From Rutstroemia sp. NJR-2017a BVV2 (Eukaryota; Ascomycota; Leotiomycetes; Helotiales; Rutstroemiaceae), in assembly GCA_002946415.1 (NCBI GenBank), contig NJPS01000021.1:124001-188000 (forward strand): a DNA stretch of 64,000 nt, read 5' to 3'. Below the pieces are notes generated by a model that was given only the letters and a program-made list of their open reading frames with translations, was not told the origin of the DNA and made no database searches. Within the stretch, counting starts at the first letter, position 1. Each line of letters opens with the position of its first letter. Below, one piece after another: positions 35,898 through 47,850 of this stretch. The position numbers and the translations under genes were made by a program.

Positions 35898-37976
35898 ATG
35901 CCAGCAGACAGGCTTCTCACAACTGTGCTTCGTGCATACCAAGGACCTCCTGACCCTAAACAAACGGATGCGATTCTCGGGACCACGACCTCACTACTCA
36001 CTACTCTTTCAAACCCTTTGAACATAAGCCTTCTCACTTCGCATCTTCTCACTGCGCCAGCGATATGGAACGGTGCTACCGATCTAAGAATATGCCTACG
36101 TATCATCGCGATCTTCAACACTGCGGCCATCACCGTTCATCAAAATGAATTGGACGGACACAGCTCCCAGAAAACCTACGATGCGTATCAACCGCGAAAA
36201 GGAGGCGGAATAGGTAGCGATGACTGGGCTCGAGCTGTGGTAAAAGGAGCAGATGATAGATCACCAAGGTGGCAGCACCTTTTGGTGATTGCCGGTGTAT
36301 TACTTGGAATGGAAAGTCGGGATAAGCATGGACTTTCTGCAGGACTCAGAATCACGTTAGAACGCGCAATGGTCACTGCAGCAAACCTATCACTGGAAAA
36401 TCCGACAAGAGATGGGATACTGGCTGCGGACTGCATTGTGCTATCGTTAAATCACGCGTTCCCGCTGTTATCTGATGGTGTTCGGGCAGGCATAGATTAT
36501 GACAAATTGGTTGTGATTATGATTCGCACAATGACTGCAACTGAAGGCTACCAAGATGGCCTGTTCTTGCAAGATATTGATGCCGATGTACGACAAGTGT
36601 CTGCGGAGAAATTCGAATGGTCACCCAAGTCAATTTCATTCCTCGATTTGCAGAGGCGAGCATCTAGCCCTTTGGTGTCTTCTATGGGTCCACTTTCAAG
36701 ACTGATCGCACATGCGGTTGAGAACATGCGCAATCCTCTTCTCACAGTAGAAATCCGTGAGCATTTACTTTCTTTCACGGGAAGACTCCTTGAAGGATGG
36801 AAAAGAAACAAGTTATCAGGGCTTGATCCTTCCGAAGACGAGATATACTTGACCCCTGACACTCTTCAACACACGGTACCAATGCTCTGGCAAGTTCTGA
36901 AGACAGCAATGTTTGCTACAGTGGTTATCCTCCGTGGTCTTATGGGAAGGACCTTAGTCGATCCCGTCCTCTCCACGAGGCGTCTCGCCCCTATAGCAGC
37001 TTCCGAAACTCTCGTCATTCTGGGAAACATACATTTTATTTCATCTCGACTTGGATCAAATTCCTTTTCTGCATATGTCTTCGTTAACCTCTCCTCCATC
37101 GATATCCTGTCAAGTTATCCCCTCGAATCACGCGAGCTTTTGAAATCGATATACCCTGCAACGGCAGGTCAAATTCCAGCCGGCCCACTCGAAAGAAACC
37201 ACGATCTATTTTACCTCAACACATGCGAGCATCTCACCAAAATCCTTAGTCCTCCAGATAATGAAAGTTTGGTCATTGGTGTGGCAGCACCTTACCTCAA
37301 TCCAACAGCCAATGCCAGCTTCTTAGAGATCTTCGAGGCTGCGCATAGTGCCGTTCTCGCCGCATTAGCAGCACCACAGAACACCAAACTGACCGCAAGA
37401 TTTATACCAACATATGTCGATGCTCTCTTCCGTTCTTTCCCCACCAACTTATCACCAAGACAGTTCCGATTCGCCTTCAAGACATTACTCCAACTTACCA
37501 CCCCACCCACACCACTTTCAACCTCTGAGCCACTGCTTGCCGAAACCCTTCTCGAACTCCTCCACCACCGCGCCGTTCACGCTCCTCCAACCCCCCTCCC
37601 ACAATCCGTATACAGCCGCGACGCTGCCAGCATGCCCCAGCTGGACAATCAGCCCTCGCTATCCGAACAAGCCGTCCTCATGCTCACCCTCCTAGACGCG
37701 TTGCCCTATCTTCCGATTCCAGTTCTCCACGACTGGCTGTCGATATCCGCCGACTTGCTAAACGTCATTGAAGACGCTTACATGCGCGAGCATTGCAAAG
37801 CACGGTTCTGGGAAGTGCTGGAAAGCGGAGAAATGGATGTGGAGAGAAGTGCGGTGTGTGTTGGCTGGTGGAATACGCGGGGCGGGAGGAATAAGGTGCT
37901 TTTTGGACGGGATGCGGGTGATAATGGGCAGTATGTGATGAGTGGGGGTTTGGGGGAGGTTAAGAGTAGACTGTAA
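35898..37976 (+). CDS. PEX8: intraperoxisomal peroxin Pex8
   Basis: Single exon. From the ATG at 35898 it encodes 692 residues starting MPADRLLTTVLRAYQGP, the conserved N-terminus in my recollection of filamentous-fungal Pex8 proteins. In-frame ATGs at 35742 and 35877 would add an unconserved extension. The protein is helical and HEAT-like with no membrane segment (SNPLNISLLTSHLLTAPAIW, LDALPYLPIPVLHDWL). It ends in Ser-Arg-Leu, a canonical type 1 peroxisomal targeting signal, which Pex8 proteins characteristically carry. Pex8 sits on the lumenal face and links the docking and RING complexes, helping release cargo from Pex5 (family knowledge). Confidence 0.82.
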   Translation: MPADRLLTTVLRAYQGPPDPKQTDAILGTTTSLLTTLSNPLNISLLTSHLLTAPAIWNGATDLRICLRIIAIFNTAAITVHQNELDGHSSQKTYDAYQPRKGGGIGSDDWARAVVKGADDRSPRWQHLLVIAGVLLGMESRDKHGLSAGLRITLERAMVTAANLSLENPTRDGILAADCIVLSLNHAFPLLSDGVRAGIDYDKLVVIMIRTMTATEGYQDGLFLQDIDADVRQVSAEKFEWSPKSISFLDLQRRASSPLVSSMGPLSRLIAHAVENMRNPLLTVEIREHLLSFTGRLLEGWKRNKLSGLDPSEDEIYLTPDTLQHTVPMLWQVLKTAMFATVVILRGLMGRTLVDPVLSTRRLAPIAASETLVILGNIHFISSRLGSNSFSAYVFVNLSSIDILSSYPLESRELLKSIYPATAGQIPAGPLERNHDLFYLNTCEHLTKILSPPDNESLVIGVAAPYLNPTANASFLEIFEAAHSAVLAALAAPQNTKLTARFIPTYVDALFRSFPTNLSPRQFRFAFKTLLQLTTPPTPLSTSEPLLAETLLELLHHRAVHAPPTPLPQSVYSRDAASMPQLDNQPSLSEQAVLMLTLLDALPYLPIPVLHDWLSISADLLNVIEDAYMREHCKARFWEVLESGEMDVERSAVCVGWWNTRGGRNKVLFGRDAGDNGQYVMSGGLGEVKSRL

Positions 37977-38594
37977 TCGTGATTGGGGAAAGAGGCGTCT
38001 GACGATGAGATGATTCATGATGTGTTAGATATTTACATACAGCAATTCTGGGTAATATGGCTTTCTATGGTTGAATTAGCGGTCGGGTGTCTTGTTTTTA
38101 AATGTACGAGTATTTTGAATCATAGAATAGATCAATTGGGGATTCATGAGTTGAAAAGTAATACCAAAGTACCTGTCATCCACCACTGAATTGCCGAAAA
38201 TCATCTCGGAATACATAACAAGATCCTAAAACCGTTTTGTTCGCAGAGTCTATTGCCGCCAGCCCTCTTTCGCTACGGGGTGATCAACATCGAACCCGGA
38301 TCCGTTCTTCTGTGCCTGGTCGTCCGGAGATCGGATACAAAGAATGACGTACAAACACATGTCGCATCTCGCGCGTCCAATCTGCTCGTAGCACTGCAAG
38401 GCATGCCTTTCATGCAGGGATATAAGTGGACTGACTCCTGAGCACATTGCGTCAAAAAAGCGGGGTAAGCTTTGAAGCTACATGCCAAGAAAACAGACGC
38501 ATGTTCACCAAACGGGCTGCAAACCATGATCAAAGGGCATTAAATTAGTGCTCAAGCTAAACTAATTATCATGATATCGTAACATGTCGTCAAC
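37977..38594. other. convergent intergenic region
   Basis: About 620 bp between PEX8 and the repeat-protein gene. No features recognised. Confidence 0.5.
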
Positions 38595-39933
38595 TTAGTA
38601 ATTGTCGTTGTTGTTGTTGTTTCCACCCAACTGAGTAGAATACTCGTCGTTCCCAGCCATGGCACGCTTTTGCTGGCCCTTCTCCACCATACCCTCATTC
38701 TTCAGCATGCTGCCAGCCTTTTCCATCACCTTGCCCATGGTGGAATCACCAGACTTGTTGTTGTGGGTGTTGGTTCCGCTACCGTAACCTGAGTTGCCGG
38801 CGGTGCCGGAGGTCTCGTATTTGTTGTCTGAACCGTAGTTGCTTGAGCCAGTGTTGCCAGAGCCGTAATTGTCGGAGGATCCGAAGTTTCCTGACCCAGT
38901 GTTGCTTGAGCCAGTGTTGCTAGAGCCGTAGTTATCAGATGATCCGAAATTGCCGGATCCAGTGTTGCCAGAGCTGTAGTCATTATCACGGTCGCGACCT
39001 AGGCCACTGGATGTGTTGTTGTCGCCGTATCCTGAGCGAGTTGTGCTGTCTAGTCCTGATGAGGAGTTGTCACCATATCCAGAGCGAGTGGTGCTTCCAA
39101 TACCGGAGGAGCTGTTGTCTCCATATCCGGAGCGGGATGTGCTGTCAAGACCCGAAGTGGAATTGTCTCCGTATCCAGATCGTGAAGTACTGTCCAGGCC
39201 CGAGGAGGAGTTGTCTCCATATCCAGAGCTGGTGTTGTCACCACGTGTTCTGTCGCTGCTTCCGGTCTTTAAAGTGTTAGAATATGTTCATCGGGAATGA
39301 TGAGAAATAAACTTACTCCGAAGTTGTTGCGGTCATCACCGAAATCACCACCGTACTTGGAGTTCGTGTTGGTTCCTCCGCTTAAGTCGTTATCCCTCGA
39401 GCCCTGTAACGGGTTAGAGAGGATTATGATACACGTGGTCAGGCGAAACATACAGAGTTGCCGGTATTGAAGCCACGGCTTTGTTGAGTTGATGAACCTC
39501 CGTAGTTCCCACCTTCCGCATCATCAAATGTGGAGCCGGAACCCGCAACCCCTCTTGCGCTGGTAGTGCGGTCATCACCTCCGTATGACGTTGCGTTTTT
39601 GCTCTATATTATGATTATTAGCATTCATTAATAGTTCATTATCCAAACATTGTCTCAAGCTGAAGTCAGGGGCTGAGACTATGGCACGTAAAGGACTTAC
39701 TCCGAAAGAATCATCAGCATTGGATGGAGCTCCACCACGTCCAGTGGACTGTATATAGTAGTTAGCATCCGTACAAGTTCTCTTCCAAAACTGGGCTATG
39801 ATCAAGTACACATGACGGGACTCATACGTTGTAGCTGTTATCCTAAAGTTCGTGTGTCAGTGAGAGTTTGCGATGATCTCAGTGAACATTGGAGGTTCCG
39901 AGGGGTATGACTTACTGTGTCGTTGTAAGACAT
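38595..39933 (-). CDS. Gly/Ser/Asn-rich tandem-repeat protein, unknown function
   Basis: Six exons, 39933-39916, 39842-39828, 39748-39701, 39603-39454, 39403-39317 and 39266-38595, give 329 residues. Every intron is phase 0 and the first exons encode only 6, 5 and 16 residues. The body is hydrophilic and disordered. About five copies of a 16-residue unit (RSGYGDNSSSGLDSTT-like) span about 39050-39250, followed by FGSSDNYGS(S/G)NTGS repeats (about 38830-38990). The C-terminus is different: MGKVMEKAGSMLKNEGMVEK followed by a basic stretch, reminiscent of stress-induced or CsbD-like fungal proteins. There is no signal peptide. A hydrophilin-like stress role is a guess. Repeat number may vary between strains. 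Confidence 0.72.
39050..39250 (-). repeat. 48-bp coding minisatellite
   Basis: About five imperfect 48-bp units encode the RSGYGDNSSSGLDSTT-type repeat. The units keep frame and differ mainly at synonymous positions, which suggests selection on the peptide. Confidence 0.8.
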
Positions 39934-40889
39934 TGTGAAGTTGTATGGTGTTATGGTTTAGTAGACGGGTTGTAAGCTTTGAAAGTATATGATGAATGAA
40001 TCAGTTATGAATGAGTTAGAGAGGGTGATGGGATCTTATTTATAACATTGGAGAAGCAGGAAAACCCCTCAAATACCAAGGCTGAGCAAGTATGATACAA
40101 TCTATTCAAGGGATGATTGATACCTTACCCTGTTACACTTGTCCTTGGCTTGAAACAAGGATATGCAGGCAAACCAATTGAACCGCATTCCAGGAGCAGG
40201 AAGGCATTGTAACCAAAGCGTCATGATCTGCACGAAAACCAAGGTTCGAAGATCTGTGGCTGATGAGGGACAAAAGTCACATAACACAAAGGATAATGCA
40301 CATGAATTCCATGAATTCCATGAATTCTTGGTCTGCCAACTTTTGAACCAATTGTACAGTAACTACACAGATCGTGTTTATGAAAAACAAATCGAGGGGT
40401 TGAAAGAAATGCGTTACCCCACACTCAAGCCGCAAAAAGATTATCATTCTCGTGGATTGACCCCTAGACTACAACAGGATCCAGTATCTCCTATCCTGGA
40501 CGAATCCGGTGTAAGCTCCATTCGGGGTGACTGAGAAATTAAGAAAGGCGCGGGGTAGCAGGACATGAGCTTCTTGGCGTACAAAGTACATCCCGAAGGT
40601 TATATTCTCAGAACTGGCTCTGCATAAACCCATCCCATCTCTAAACGCTCTCCGAGATGCCGCAATTTTAGCTGGAGACCATCATCCCATTAATCTCAAA
40701 AAGACCACACATGCCGCTGTAGACCGTGCCTCTTGAATGTGAAAGCTGCGTGACTGTTGTGTGAGCACGACCATTGGACTCCCACCCCCACCCACGCCTT
40801 GTCTTTCTGGAGTCCATGCCTCCGCGAGAATTATATTCTTGAAGTTGCATCTGATGATGACTTCGTCGCAATGCTTTGGTCATAAAAGA
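39934..40889. other. intergenic region with 9-bp repeat
   Basis: 956 bp comprising the promoter of the repeat-protein gene and the terminator side of CWC15. It holds a perfect triplet of CATGAATTC. The 123-codon open frame here is not convincing. Confidence 0.5.
40301..40327. repeat. 9-bp tandem repeat, three perfect units
   Basis: CATGAATTC occurs three times head to tail; each unit contains the palindrome GAATTC. Confidence 0.9.
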
Positions 40890-41984
40890 TTATCTCACGT
40901 ATTTACTAAGGTGTACTCTGGTTAGTTTCTGGTGTTCTAACCGTGGTTCCCATGCAAGTTTGGTCGATTTTTAGACATACCTCATGAATCGCTTGTGGAA
41001 ATCCGAACGCAGTAGGTCCTAGAATAAAATGATCAGCAAGAAAGTAAGGCGATAGTATTCCCGGTATGCCTTACATTGACAAACTCCTTCTTGCGCTTAT
41101 CCTCCGTTCCACGAGCTTGATTCTTGAAGATAACATCATCATCCCATCTGCGCTTGACATTGAAGTCCGACTTGTTTAGCAAAGGGTTGCCAAGGGCAAT
41201 GTCATGTTCCCGTTCCGCTTCTTCTGCTGCCAATCTTTCTCGTTCCTAGCACAATATGGATCAGCCATCTCGGTCCGAAGATGAACATAAAGGTTCTTTA
41301 CCTCTTGCTCTCTTTTTTCGGCGCGCTCACGCTTAATTTTCTCGAGCTCGCGCTGAAGCTCCGCAGTTTCATCCTCATCATCATCACTAGCATTCTGTTA
41401 GTACATAGTCGTCCATTATCAACGCCTCATAACCAACCTGTCATCGTCGCTGCTATCACTTTCTCCGGCATCATCCGAGTCGGCATCTATATCTCGAGTC
41501 TCTTCCAGTATTCGCCGCCGTTTAGCCTCTGGGTCTTCTTCATCTTCAGCAGAGCCATCCTCCAGTAGTCTCTTTGATGTGTTTGCAGGTGTTGGCGCAT
41601 CTTCCACAGCAGGAGCTGGTCCTCCTTTGACCTTGGCAAAGTGTGCAGCTTCAGCTTGCAGTAACTCTGCTCGGAGATCTCTAACTTCGTGATCGACATC
41701 ACCTCCTTGGCCAGGTTTTCTAAAACCGAATCTATTAATACCTTCACATTCCAAGTAGAATCATTGAATTCATACCGAACTTTCAATTGTGTGTGGGCTG
41801 GGAGTAATCTCTGATGATAAGCCGGTCCTCGCTGTGCTTCTTTTCCTCTGGCCTAACTCATGTCAGTCGCGATTGCATAGTCGAGCGCGCAACACTCACG
41901 GGATCGAATGTAGGTCTATGGGCTTGTGACTGTTAGTATGGACTATGGCGCCAACATCCGCAAATTGGACTTACCGGTCGTCAT
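40890..41984 (-). CDS. CWC15: spliceosome-associated protein Cwc15/Cwf15
   Basis: Eight exons, 41984-41975, 41922-41900, 41852-41776, 41719-41438, 41386-41302, 41245-41075, 41018-40981 and 40905-40890, give 233 residues with all phases consistent. The conserved start MTTAHRPTFDPARGKEAQRG is assembled from three exons. Lys-Pro-Gly-Gln-Gly-Gly follows (R is split across a junction). The middle is acidic (DADSDDAGESDSSDDD) with an Arg/Glu coiled coil. The C-terminus is GNPLLNKSDFNVKRRWDDDV, then FHKRFMSKYVR. Cwc15 belongs to the NTC/Prp19-related complex and threads through the catalytic core of the activated spliceosome (family knowledge). The very intron-rich structure is notable for such a short protein. 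Confidence 0.92.
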
Positions 41985-42268
41985 CCTGTCTGCTGTGTGA
42001 TTGTTTGAGAGATTGTTGGCAGTGATAATTATATATGGAGATTGATTGATCCAGACGGACAGAAATGGAAGAAGATGCGCCGACCAGGATCCTGTAAGGC
42101 CGTGCTCACGCGGCTGACATGTGGTAAATTTTGATAATTTCAGACTTTTAGCGTCATCTCAGCCTTACGCTATCCTGTCACCGCCTGGCAATTTAAATAA
42201 AGAATGCGAGATGTTGCCCGCGGACGACATGAGTTTCTGTTTATGCTATCTTCAGTCAAGGAGTCGGA
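41985..42268. promoter_or_regulatory. compact bidirectional promoter (CWC15 / RRP45)
   Basis: 284 bp between divergent start codons. No named element is recognised. Confidence 0.6.
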
Positions 42269-43249
42269 ATGCCTCGAGAAGTAGAACCTTCTCTCAATGA
42301 GAAACAGTTCTTTGTTAAGGCTCTGAAGGAAGAATTGAGGCTTGATGGGAGGGGTCTTGATCAATTTCGCAAATTTGAGCTAGAATTTGGGGACGAATAT
42401 GGAGCAGCAGACGTGAGGCTAGGGAAAACAAGGTATGCTATTTGAAGCATGAAGCTCTGTCTAAAGCTAGAGAACGGACTTGTTGCAGGTGCGCTTCTGT
42501 ACATGCGAAAGCTAATTCACACTCCCAGAGTCCTCACAAATATCACAGCAGAAGTGACAACTCCCTTTCCTGATCGCCCTTTCGATGGCATCTTCACCAT
42601 AACGACGGAGCTGTCGCCTATGGCATCTCCAGCGTTCGAGACCAACAGACCTACCGAAAGCGAAGTCCTACTATCTCGCCTGTTAGAGAAAACTCTTCGT
42701 CGGTCCTCTGCTCTTGACACTGAGTCTCTCTGTCTTATTGCTGGTCAGAAATGCTGGTCAGTCCGCGCGGACGTACACATCTTATCGCACGATGGAAATC
42801 TTATCGATGCATCCTGTATCGCTATTATAGCAGCGCTTCGACACTTTAGAAAACCGGATACAAGCACTGAAGGGGAGGCTGTCACAGTTTATACATTGGC
42901 AGAGCGGGAGCCTGTTCCTTTAAGCTTACTACACTTCCCGCTTTGTGTAACATTTTCATTTTATGGTAAACTAGACGAACAAGCAACGTTGGTGGATACG
43001 ACCTTATTTGAAGAGCAAATGAGAGAAGGCAGTTGCACAATCAGCATGAATCGACACGGTGAGATCTGCCAGATTGCTAAGCTCGGAGGTATTTCAGTGG
43101 ATGCGGTAGCTCTGCTGAATTGTACAAATATCGCATTGGAAAAGGTTAAGGAGTTATCTGATTTCATATCACAAAGACTCCAGGAAGACACGAAGAAACG
43201 AGACAAAGGAGGGCTCATGGCAGAACTTAGGGCAGATAATGAAAGATGA
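42269..43249 (+). CDS. RRP45: RNA exosome core subunit Rrp45 (EXOSC9)
   Basis: Two exons, 42269-42432 and 42529-43249, 294 residues. The start MPREVEPSLNEKQFFVKALK is followed by LRLDGRGLDQFRKFELEFG, the hallmark N-terminus of RNase-PH-like exosome subunits. The splice uses the CCCAG acceptor ending at 42528, which restores GKTRVLTNITAEVTTPFP; a nearer GCAG acceptor would break the frame. Other conserved segments are ELSPMASPAFE, and DGNLIDASCIAIIAALRHF before the second RNase-PH half. Rrp45 is a catalytically inactive ring subunit of the nuclear and cytoplasmic exosome (family knowledge). Confidence 0.93.
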
Positions 43250-43438
43250 TACTCATTCCTAATATGTACGGTTTACTCTATTACCACTCTTGGTCCAGTA
43301 AACCACCAAAAACCAAGCGTTAATGCCAATGCTGTAAGGTACACGAGGGTATTATGTTATTCAAACTCCTTCCAAAAAATTCTAGATCAGAACGCCGGCC
43401 TTATGCGCACTTCCCGCTAAAAATGATACAAACGGATA

Positions 43439-46400
43439 TCAAACATGCCCCTCCCTTTCCTCTAATTCCCTTATATACTTTACAAATGTCTTCTTATGGG
43501 TCTAAAAACTAGTTAGCTCACTGATATCTAGCGTTTGGGTAAATGAGACATACCATTCCAGCGTAACGACCCTCTTTTAGTACACAAATATACCTTAGAC
43601 CAAGCTTGACAAAGCACTCGTATACCAAGTCCATAGGAGAACGAATATCCAGTGCCACGGGAGCCTGAGTGTGTTAGAAAGTGACTCGATTCAAGGAGGA
43701 TTAGGTATCTTACTGGATCGATGTAGGGAGTGAAATCAGTAGGGTCAGTACGGCCTTCATCATCAGAGTCATAGTTGTTCACAGTTGCCATCAAACACAA
43801 TGTACTTGGTTCATCGTCGAGGTTATCGAGCGCAAACTCAAGGTCAGGTGCTGGTATAAGTCCAACCAGGACGTCATCTCTAATGATCGGTAATCCACCA
43901 TCGACCTCTCCAGCTTGATGCAAGATCTCTAGCTTGTTACGGAGACTGCTAGCAGGAATCATGGGGGAAACAGATATATCGATGACCCTTTCCCGTCTAA
44001 CGCGTGGGACGATATCGGCCAGATCAGACGTGAAAACAGGCTTATGCTTATTGTTGAGAAATGGATAGGCGTTCAAGTTGGTTAACAAATCCTAGAGAGG
44101 GTTAGCATCGAAGTTCTATCGTTGTACCACGTAAAGTCTAATCTTACATAAATGCTGAGCGGTTCCATAAAATCAGCGGTCCATTTTGAAACAAGAACCG
44201 CTAGTGAAAATGGTAGAACATAATCAAGACTTCCGGTCAACTCGAAGAGAATGACGGCCAGAGTAACGGACAGGCGTGTTACACCGCACATGGTGGATCC
44301 TGCTGCAATAAGAGCATAAACTCCCGGGGTGATGCACGATGAGCCACTTGCGTGCGCGGCACAGTCTCCAAATAAAGAGGCGTTGGGAAATCGTAAAACA
44401 AGCCACTGAACCGAGTGTCCGATGATCCTACCGAGCAGGCCGCCCACAACCATCGACGGCACGTATATACCTGCGGGAACTTTCTATAGATTCATATTAG
44501 AAACCGCTAGTACTAAATACCACGAGAACTTGAAAAGCGTCGTGTAAGGGAAAGACAAAGGTCAGCGAATAACTTACAATTCCAAAAGTTATGATTGTTA
44601 GAAGGCCTTTGATGAAGAAAGCAATGGCCAGCTGACTGATGATAGGGAAAATCTCGTCAATATTGTCTGGACACAAACCCATGCTGTCGGAATTATCGCT
44701 GTCACAAGGACTAGCCAAATTGAACAACAACTTTGCAACCGGTATTTTGGTGTAAGGATTCCAATAGCTCACAAGGCCCGTTAGTAGTGCGACCAACATG
44801 ACCTCAAACATTGGCCATCTCTTGATTGCTGATATCTTGCGGAAGGATTGAGCCCAAGATCGAGAAGCTTTGATGAAAATTGCTCCAGTTGCGCCCCCAA
44901 GAATGCCAACCATAATGAACGCCGCAAGCTCGAAGAATTCCCAGTCTGTAAGGTAACGAACCTCAAACATAACGATCTTGTTGGTGCCATATGGATTGAG
45001 AAATTTAAGTGTCAGAGCAGCCGTGATGCAGCAGAAAAATGTTCGAAAAAGCGTTTTCGCAGGGAAGAAGTATGCCACTTCCTCCAAGGAAAAGAGGACA
45101 CCGCCTATGGGTGCCCCAAATGCGACTGTGACACCGGCAGCGGCAGCTGCAGATAGAACCTCCCTACGTTTTCCATCATTCTCATCATACTTGGAGAATA
45201 AACGGCATGCAATGTTACCCACACAGGTTGCAATATGCACGAATGGACCCTCCTTTCCCAAACTCAAGCCTGACGCAACACTCAATATCAGGGCGAGTGT
45301 TTTAATTACAAGGGTCTTAAAGCCTAGGAACCCGTGCAGAACGAAACCACTAAGAATTACACGAACTTCGGCCACACCACTACCAGCTGCGGAATAGTAG
45401 ACCATTGGCGGGGCAATTTCCAATGCAGATATATCCTTTGGTCCAGCGTTGCCGTCGACTGCTGCCTGTGATACAGGTGTTTGAAAGGCACCAAGATTTT
45501 CATCCAGTGTGGACAGCTGATATGTTGATGGTACGACTGTCTTGGTCGTAAGAGTTAAGAGACACGCAGAAGCCGAGAAAACGCCTACCAGACACACGTA
45601 GATGAGAAATTCGGTCACTTGCTCACTGACATGGGGAATTTGGATATAATTAGACCAAGATTTCCAGTCATCACAACGGCCTCCACCTGGACAGCATCTC
45701 TAAGTCTAGTTAGCAGCTGCTCTCCCAGTATCTCGAATAGGAGAAATAAGACTAGGAGTCGTAAAATAACATCACTTGATATTAAAATCTCCCCCGTAGT
45801 TGAATATACTTAGCATATGGAGAAAATACCAACACATTTTTATGCGTAAGGTGATATCGACCACGAATACAAAGAAACAGAGAAGTAAACCAACCTTTTC
45901 ATTAATGAAAAAACCCCTATGACAGTACCCATCTTTCCAGTCAAAAATCGGGCTTTCCGACACATCAACAGCATATGCTATTGTTGCTATAATGAATCCA
46001 ATAAGGGCGCTCAGAATCCATCCTTGTGTTCCGTCGAAAAACGCCTTCAGTCGACCTCGGAAATCTTTCCTACTTCGGAGACTTTTTACTCGGTAGGCGT
46101 CGGCAATGCTGTCGTGAACCCAATCCGTCGACGTGAACTGATCATACCACACCCTATCGTCAGGATATGATGCACTCTTAGATTCCCGCATTTGGTCCTT
46201 GGGTCCATGTCGTTCCGAGGTCAAGGCTGTAACTAGTCGCTGGCCCCACGACCCGGCACGGCTGTGATGTCTGGTCGTTCTCAGACTACCTAGGCATAAA
46301 ACAAGTCAGACGCAGTCTAGGTGATGTGTATAGGATATCTTCTACAACTTGATGACTTACCAGAGAAACTATGGTGACTCGGCAGAAATGGCCTAGTATT

Positions 46401-46607
46401 GTCTGCGGCGGCTCCTAATCGTATCCGAGAGCGGCCAGCACTCTGAAGTAGGGGCGTTCGCTCGTCCGAGATATTACTGATCGATCTATGAAGACTCCTC
46501 TTCATGGTGGGCGAAGGCGGGTTCGAGGACTCTGCCGATTCGGGTGGTATGTTGCTTGGCGTCATGGTGAAGTCAACACCCTGCCAGTTCTTACGAGACG
46601 AAGGCAT
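43439..46607 (-). CDS. GEF1: CLC-type voltage-gated chloride channel / H+-Cl- exchanger (Gef1-like)
   Basis: Seven exons, 46607-46361, 46289-45895, 45699-44578, 44483-44148, 44091-43714, 43664-43554 and 43501-43439, give about 883 residues, all in phase. There is a cytosolic N-terminus of about 170 residues, then the CLC membrane domain. It carries GSGVAEVRVILSGF (about 316), GKEGPFVHIA (about 360, gating Glu), GAPIGGVLFSLEEVAYFF (proton-pathway-type Glu) and KVPAGIYVPSMVVGG. The C-terminus has a CBS pair (PVFTSDLADIVPRV..., DIRSPMDLVYECFVKLGLRY). Two such glutamates favour a 2Cl-/H+ exchanger of endosome or Golgi, as in yeast Gef1, where it acidifies compartments for copper loading (family knowledge). 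The 195-nt second intron is the least certain join. Confidence 0.93.
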
Positions 46608-47152
46608 GTCGGAAATATTTCGGTGTGCGACCTAATACATCACTACAGAAGAGATAAAGTATGGCAACGGCAGGATGTGCAGGAAGACCAAAGATGGAGA
46701 GGGAGTTCGAAGACACAAACTGTAGATGCGTACGCGGGAGCGAATGCAGGCGAAGATGAAATTGCAAATGCGTATGCGTATGAAACAGGAAGAGGAATAA
46801 GAAGAAGGATTGCTGGTGCGCAATGAAGTATAAAGCAGATCGCTAATGGAGGACAAGCTAGATGATCACAGCTTATGGAAGAGAGGTGAGAGGAGAGTTG
46901 GATGTACAGAGTAGAGTTGGAAGCGTTGGTATTGTAAATGTGGAATTCTGGAAGTTGGGAAGTTGGGACTGGAGGTTAGAAGTTGGGATCAGCTGCGGAT
47001 GTGGAGAGAGCAAGGGTACTCGTCTTGTCCTTGAAGCTAAGGAAGGTGTGTGCTATGCAGGAAGTACCTCCGCACCAGCTACCCTCAATCTACTACTTCC
47101 CTTTGCTGCACGCCTAGCGGACCTTCCTCGTTTCCAAAATCTTTCACACGAG

Positions 47153-47187
47153 ATGCGACATGCGACATGCGACATGCGATATGCGAC
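47153..47187. repeat. 7-bp tandem repeat, five units
   Basis: ATGCGAC occurs five times, one unit with a C-to-T change (ATGCGAT). Confidence 0.9.
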
Positions 47188-47350
47188 GTAATGGAGCAGA
47201 AGAAAAAACAACTACCAGTAAGGTCCAGGTTTACGGCACCAAAATATTACTAGGAGCAGGCGCTATCCCGCGGTTGGCAGTAGTAATACTAGCAACGCGG
47301 CTGGTAGCAGTAAGATCCCAAGTGTGTGGTAAAGTTTCGTCTCACGAGAC

Positions 47351-47650
47351 CTACCTAAGCCTTCCTAAGCTTCCTAAATAGCTACCTTCGTCGGCACCTG
47401 GCATCAAATACATCCAATACACCAATGGGAAGGTGCCGGGCACACGAACGCGCCGAGTCATCAAGAACACCTTGGAGCACTTTTGAATCATGGGCAGAAT
47501 CGTGACGGTCGTGATCGTGATCTGATCGTCTTCGTCTTCGTCTTCTTGAATCATCATGGAGTAAGTTATAGGGATGGCAATGGAGGAATGCTTAGGAATG
47601 GGTAACCTTAGGGTGGGGTCTGGTGGGTGAGATGATTCTGATGACTCCAT
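47351..47650 (-). CDS. doubtful small ORF, 99 aa
   Basis: ATG at 47650, uninterrupted for 99 codons. It has an acidic run (EDEDEDD) followed by a basic/hydrophobic C-terminal part. No family is recognised and there is no neighbour in operon-like arrangement. Listed only because it starts with ATG and lies in an otherwise empty stretch. Confidence 0.2.
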   Translation of the reverse strand: MESSESSHPPDPTLRLPIPKHSSIAIPITYSMMIQEDEDEDDQITITTVTILPMIQKCSKVFLMTRRVRVPGTFPLVYWMYLMPGADEGSYLGSLGRLR

Positions 47651-47850
47651 TCCCTGACTGACTCTCGCTACAAATGGTCCGGTGGGTCAGTATTCACGAG
47701 TCACAAGCCGTAGTGAAACACAATGTGCTTTAGACATCCTCGACATCATCCGATTAACTCAAGTTATTCCACCAAAAAATGATATTCCGCACAGCAGCCA
47801 TACTTATCGACGGAAGGATATTGTATAACTTGTACTATGGTATCTGGCGA

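Noticed and set aside
45700..45894. Possible extra exon in the second CLC intron
   Set aside because: The read-through peptide does not resemble CLC proteins, while direct joining gives the expected NEK-RCCPG continuity.
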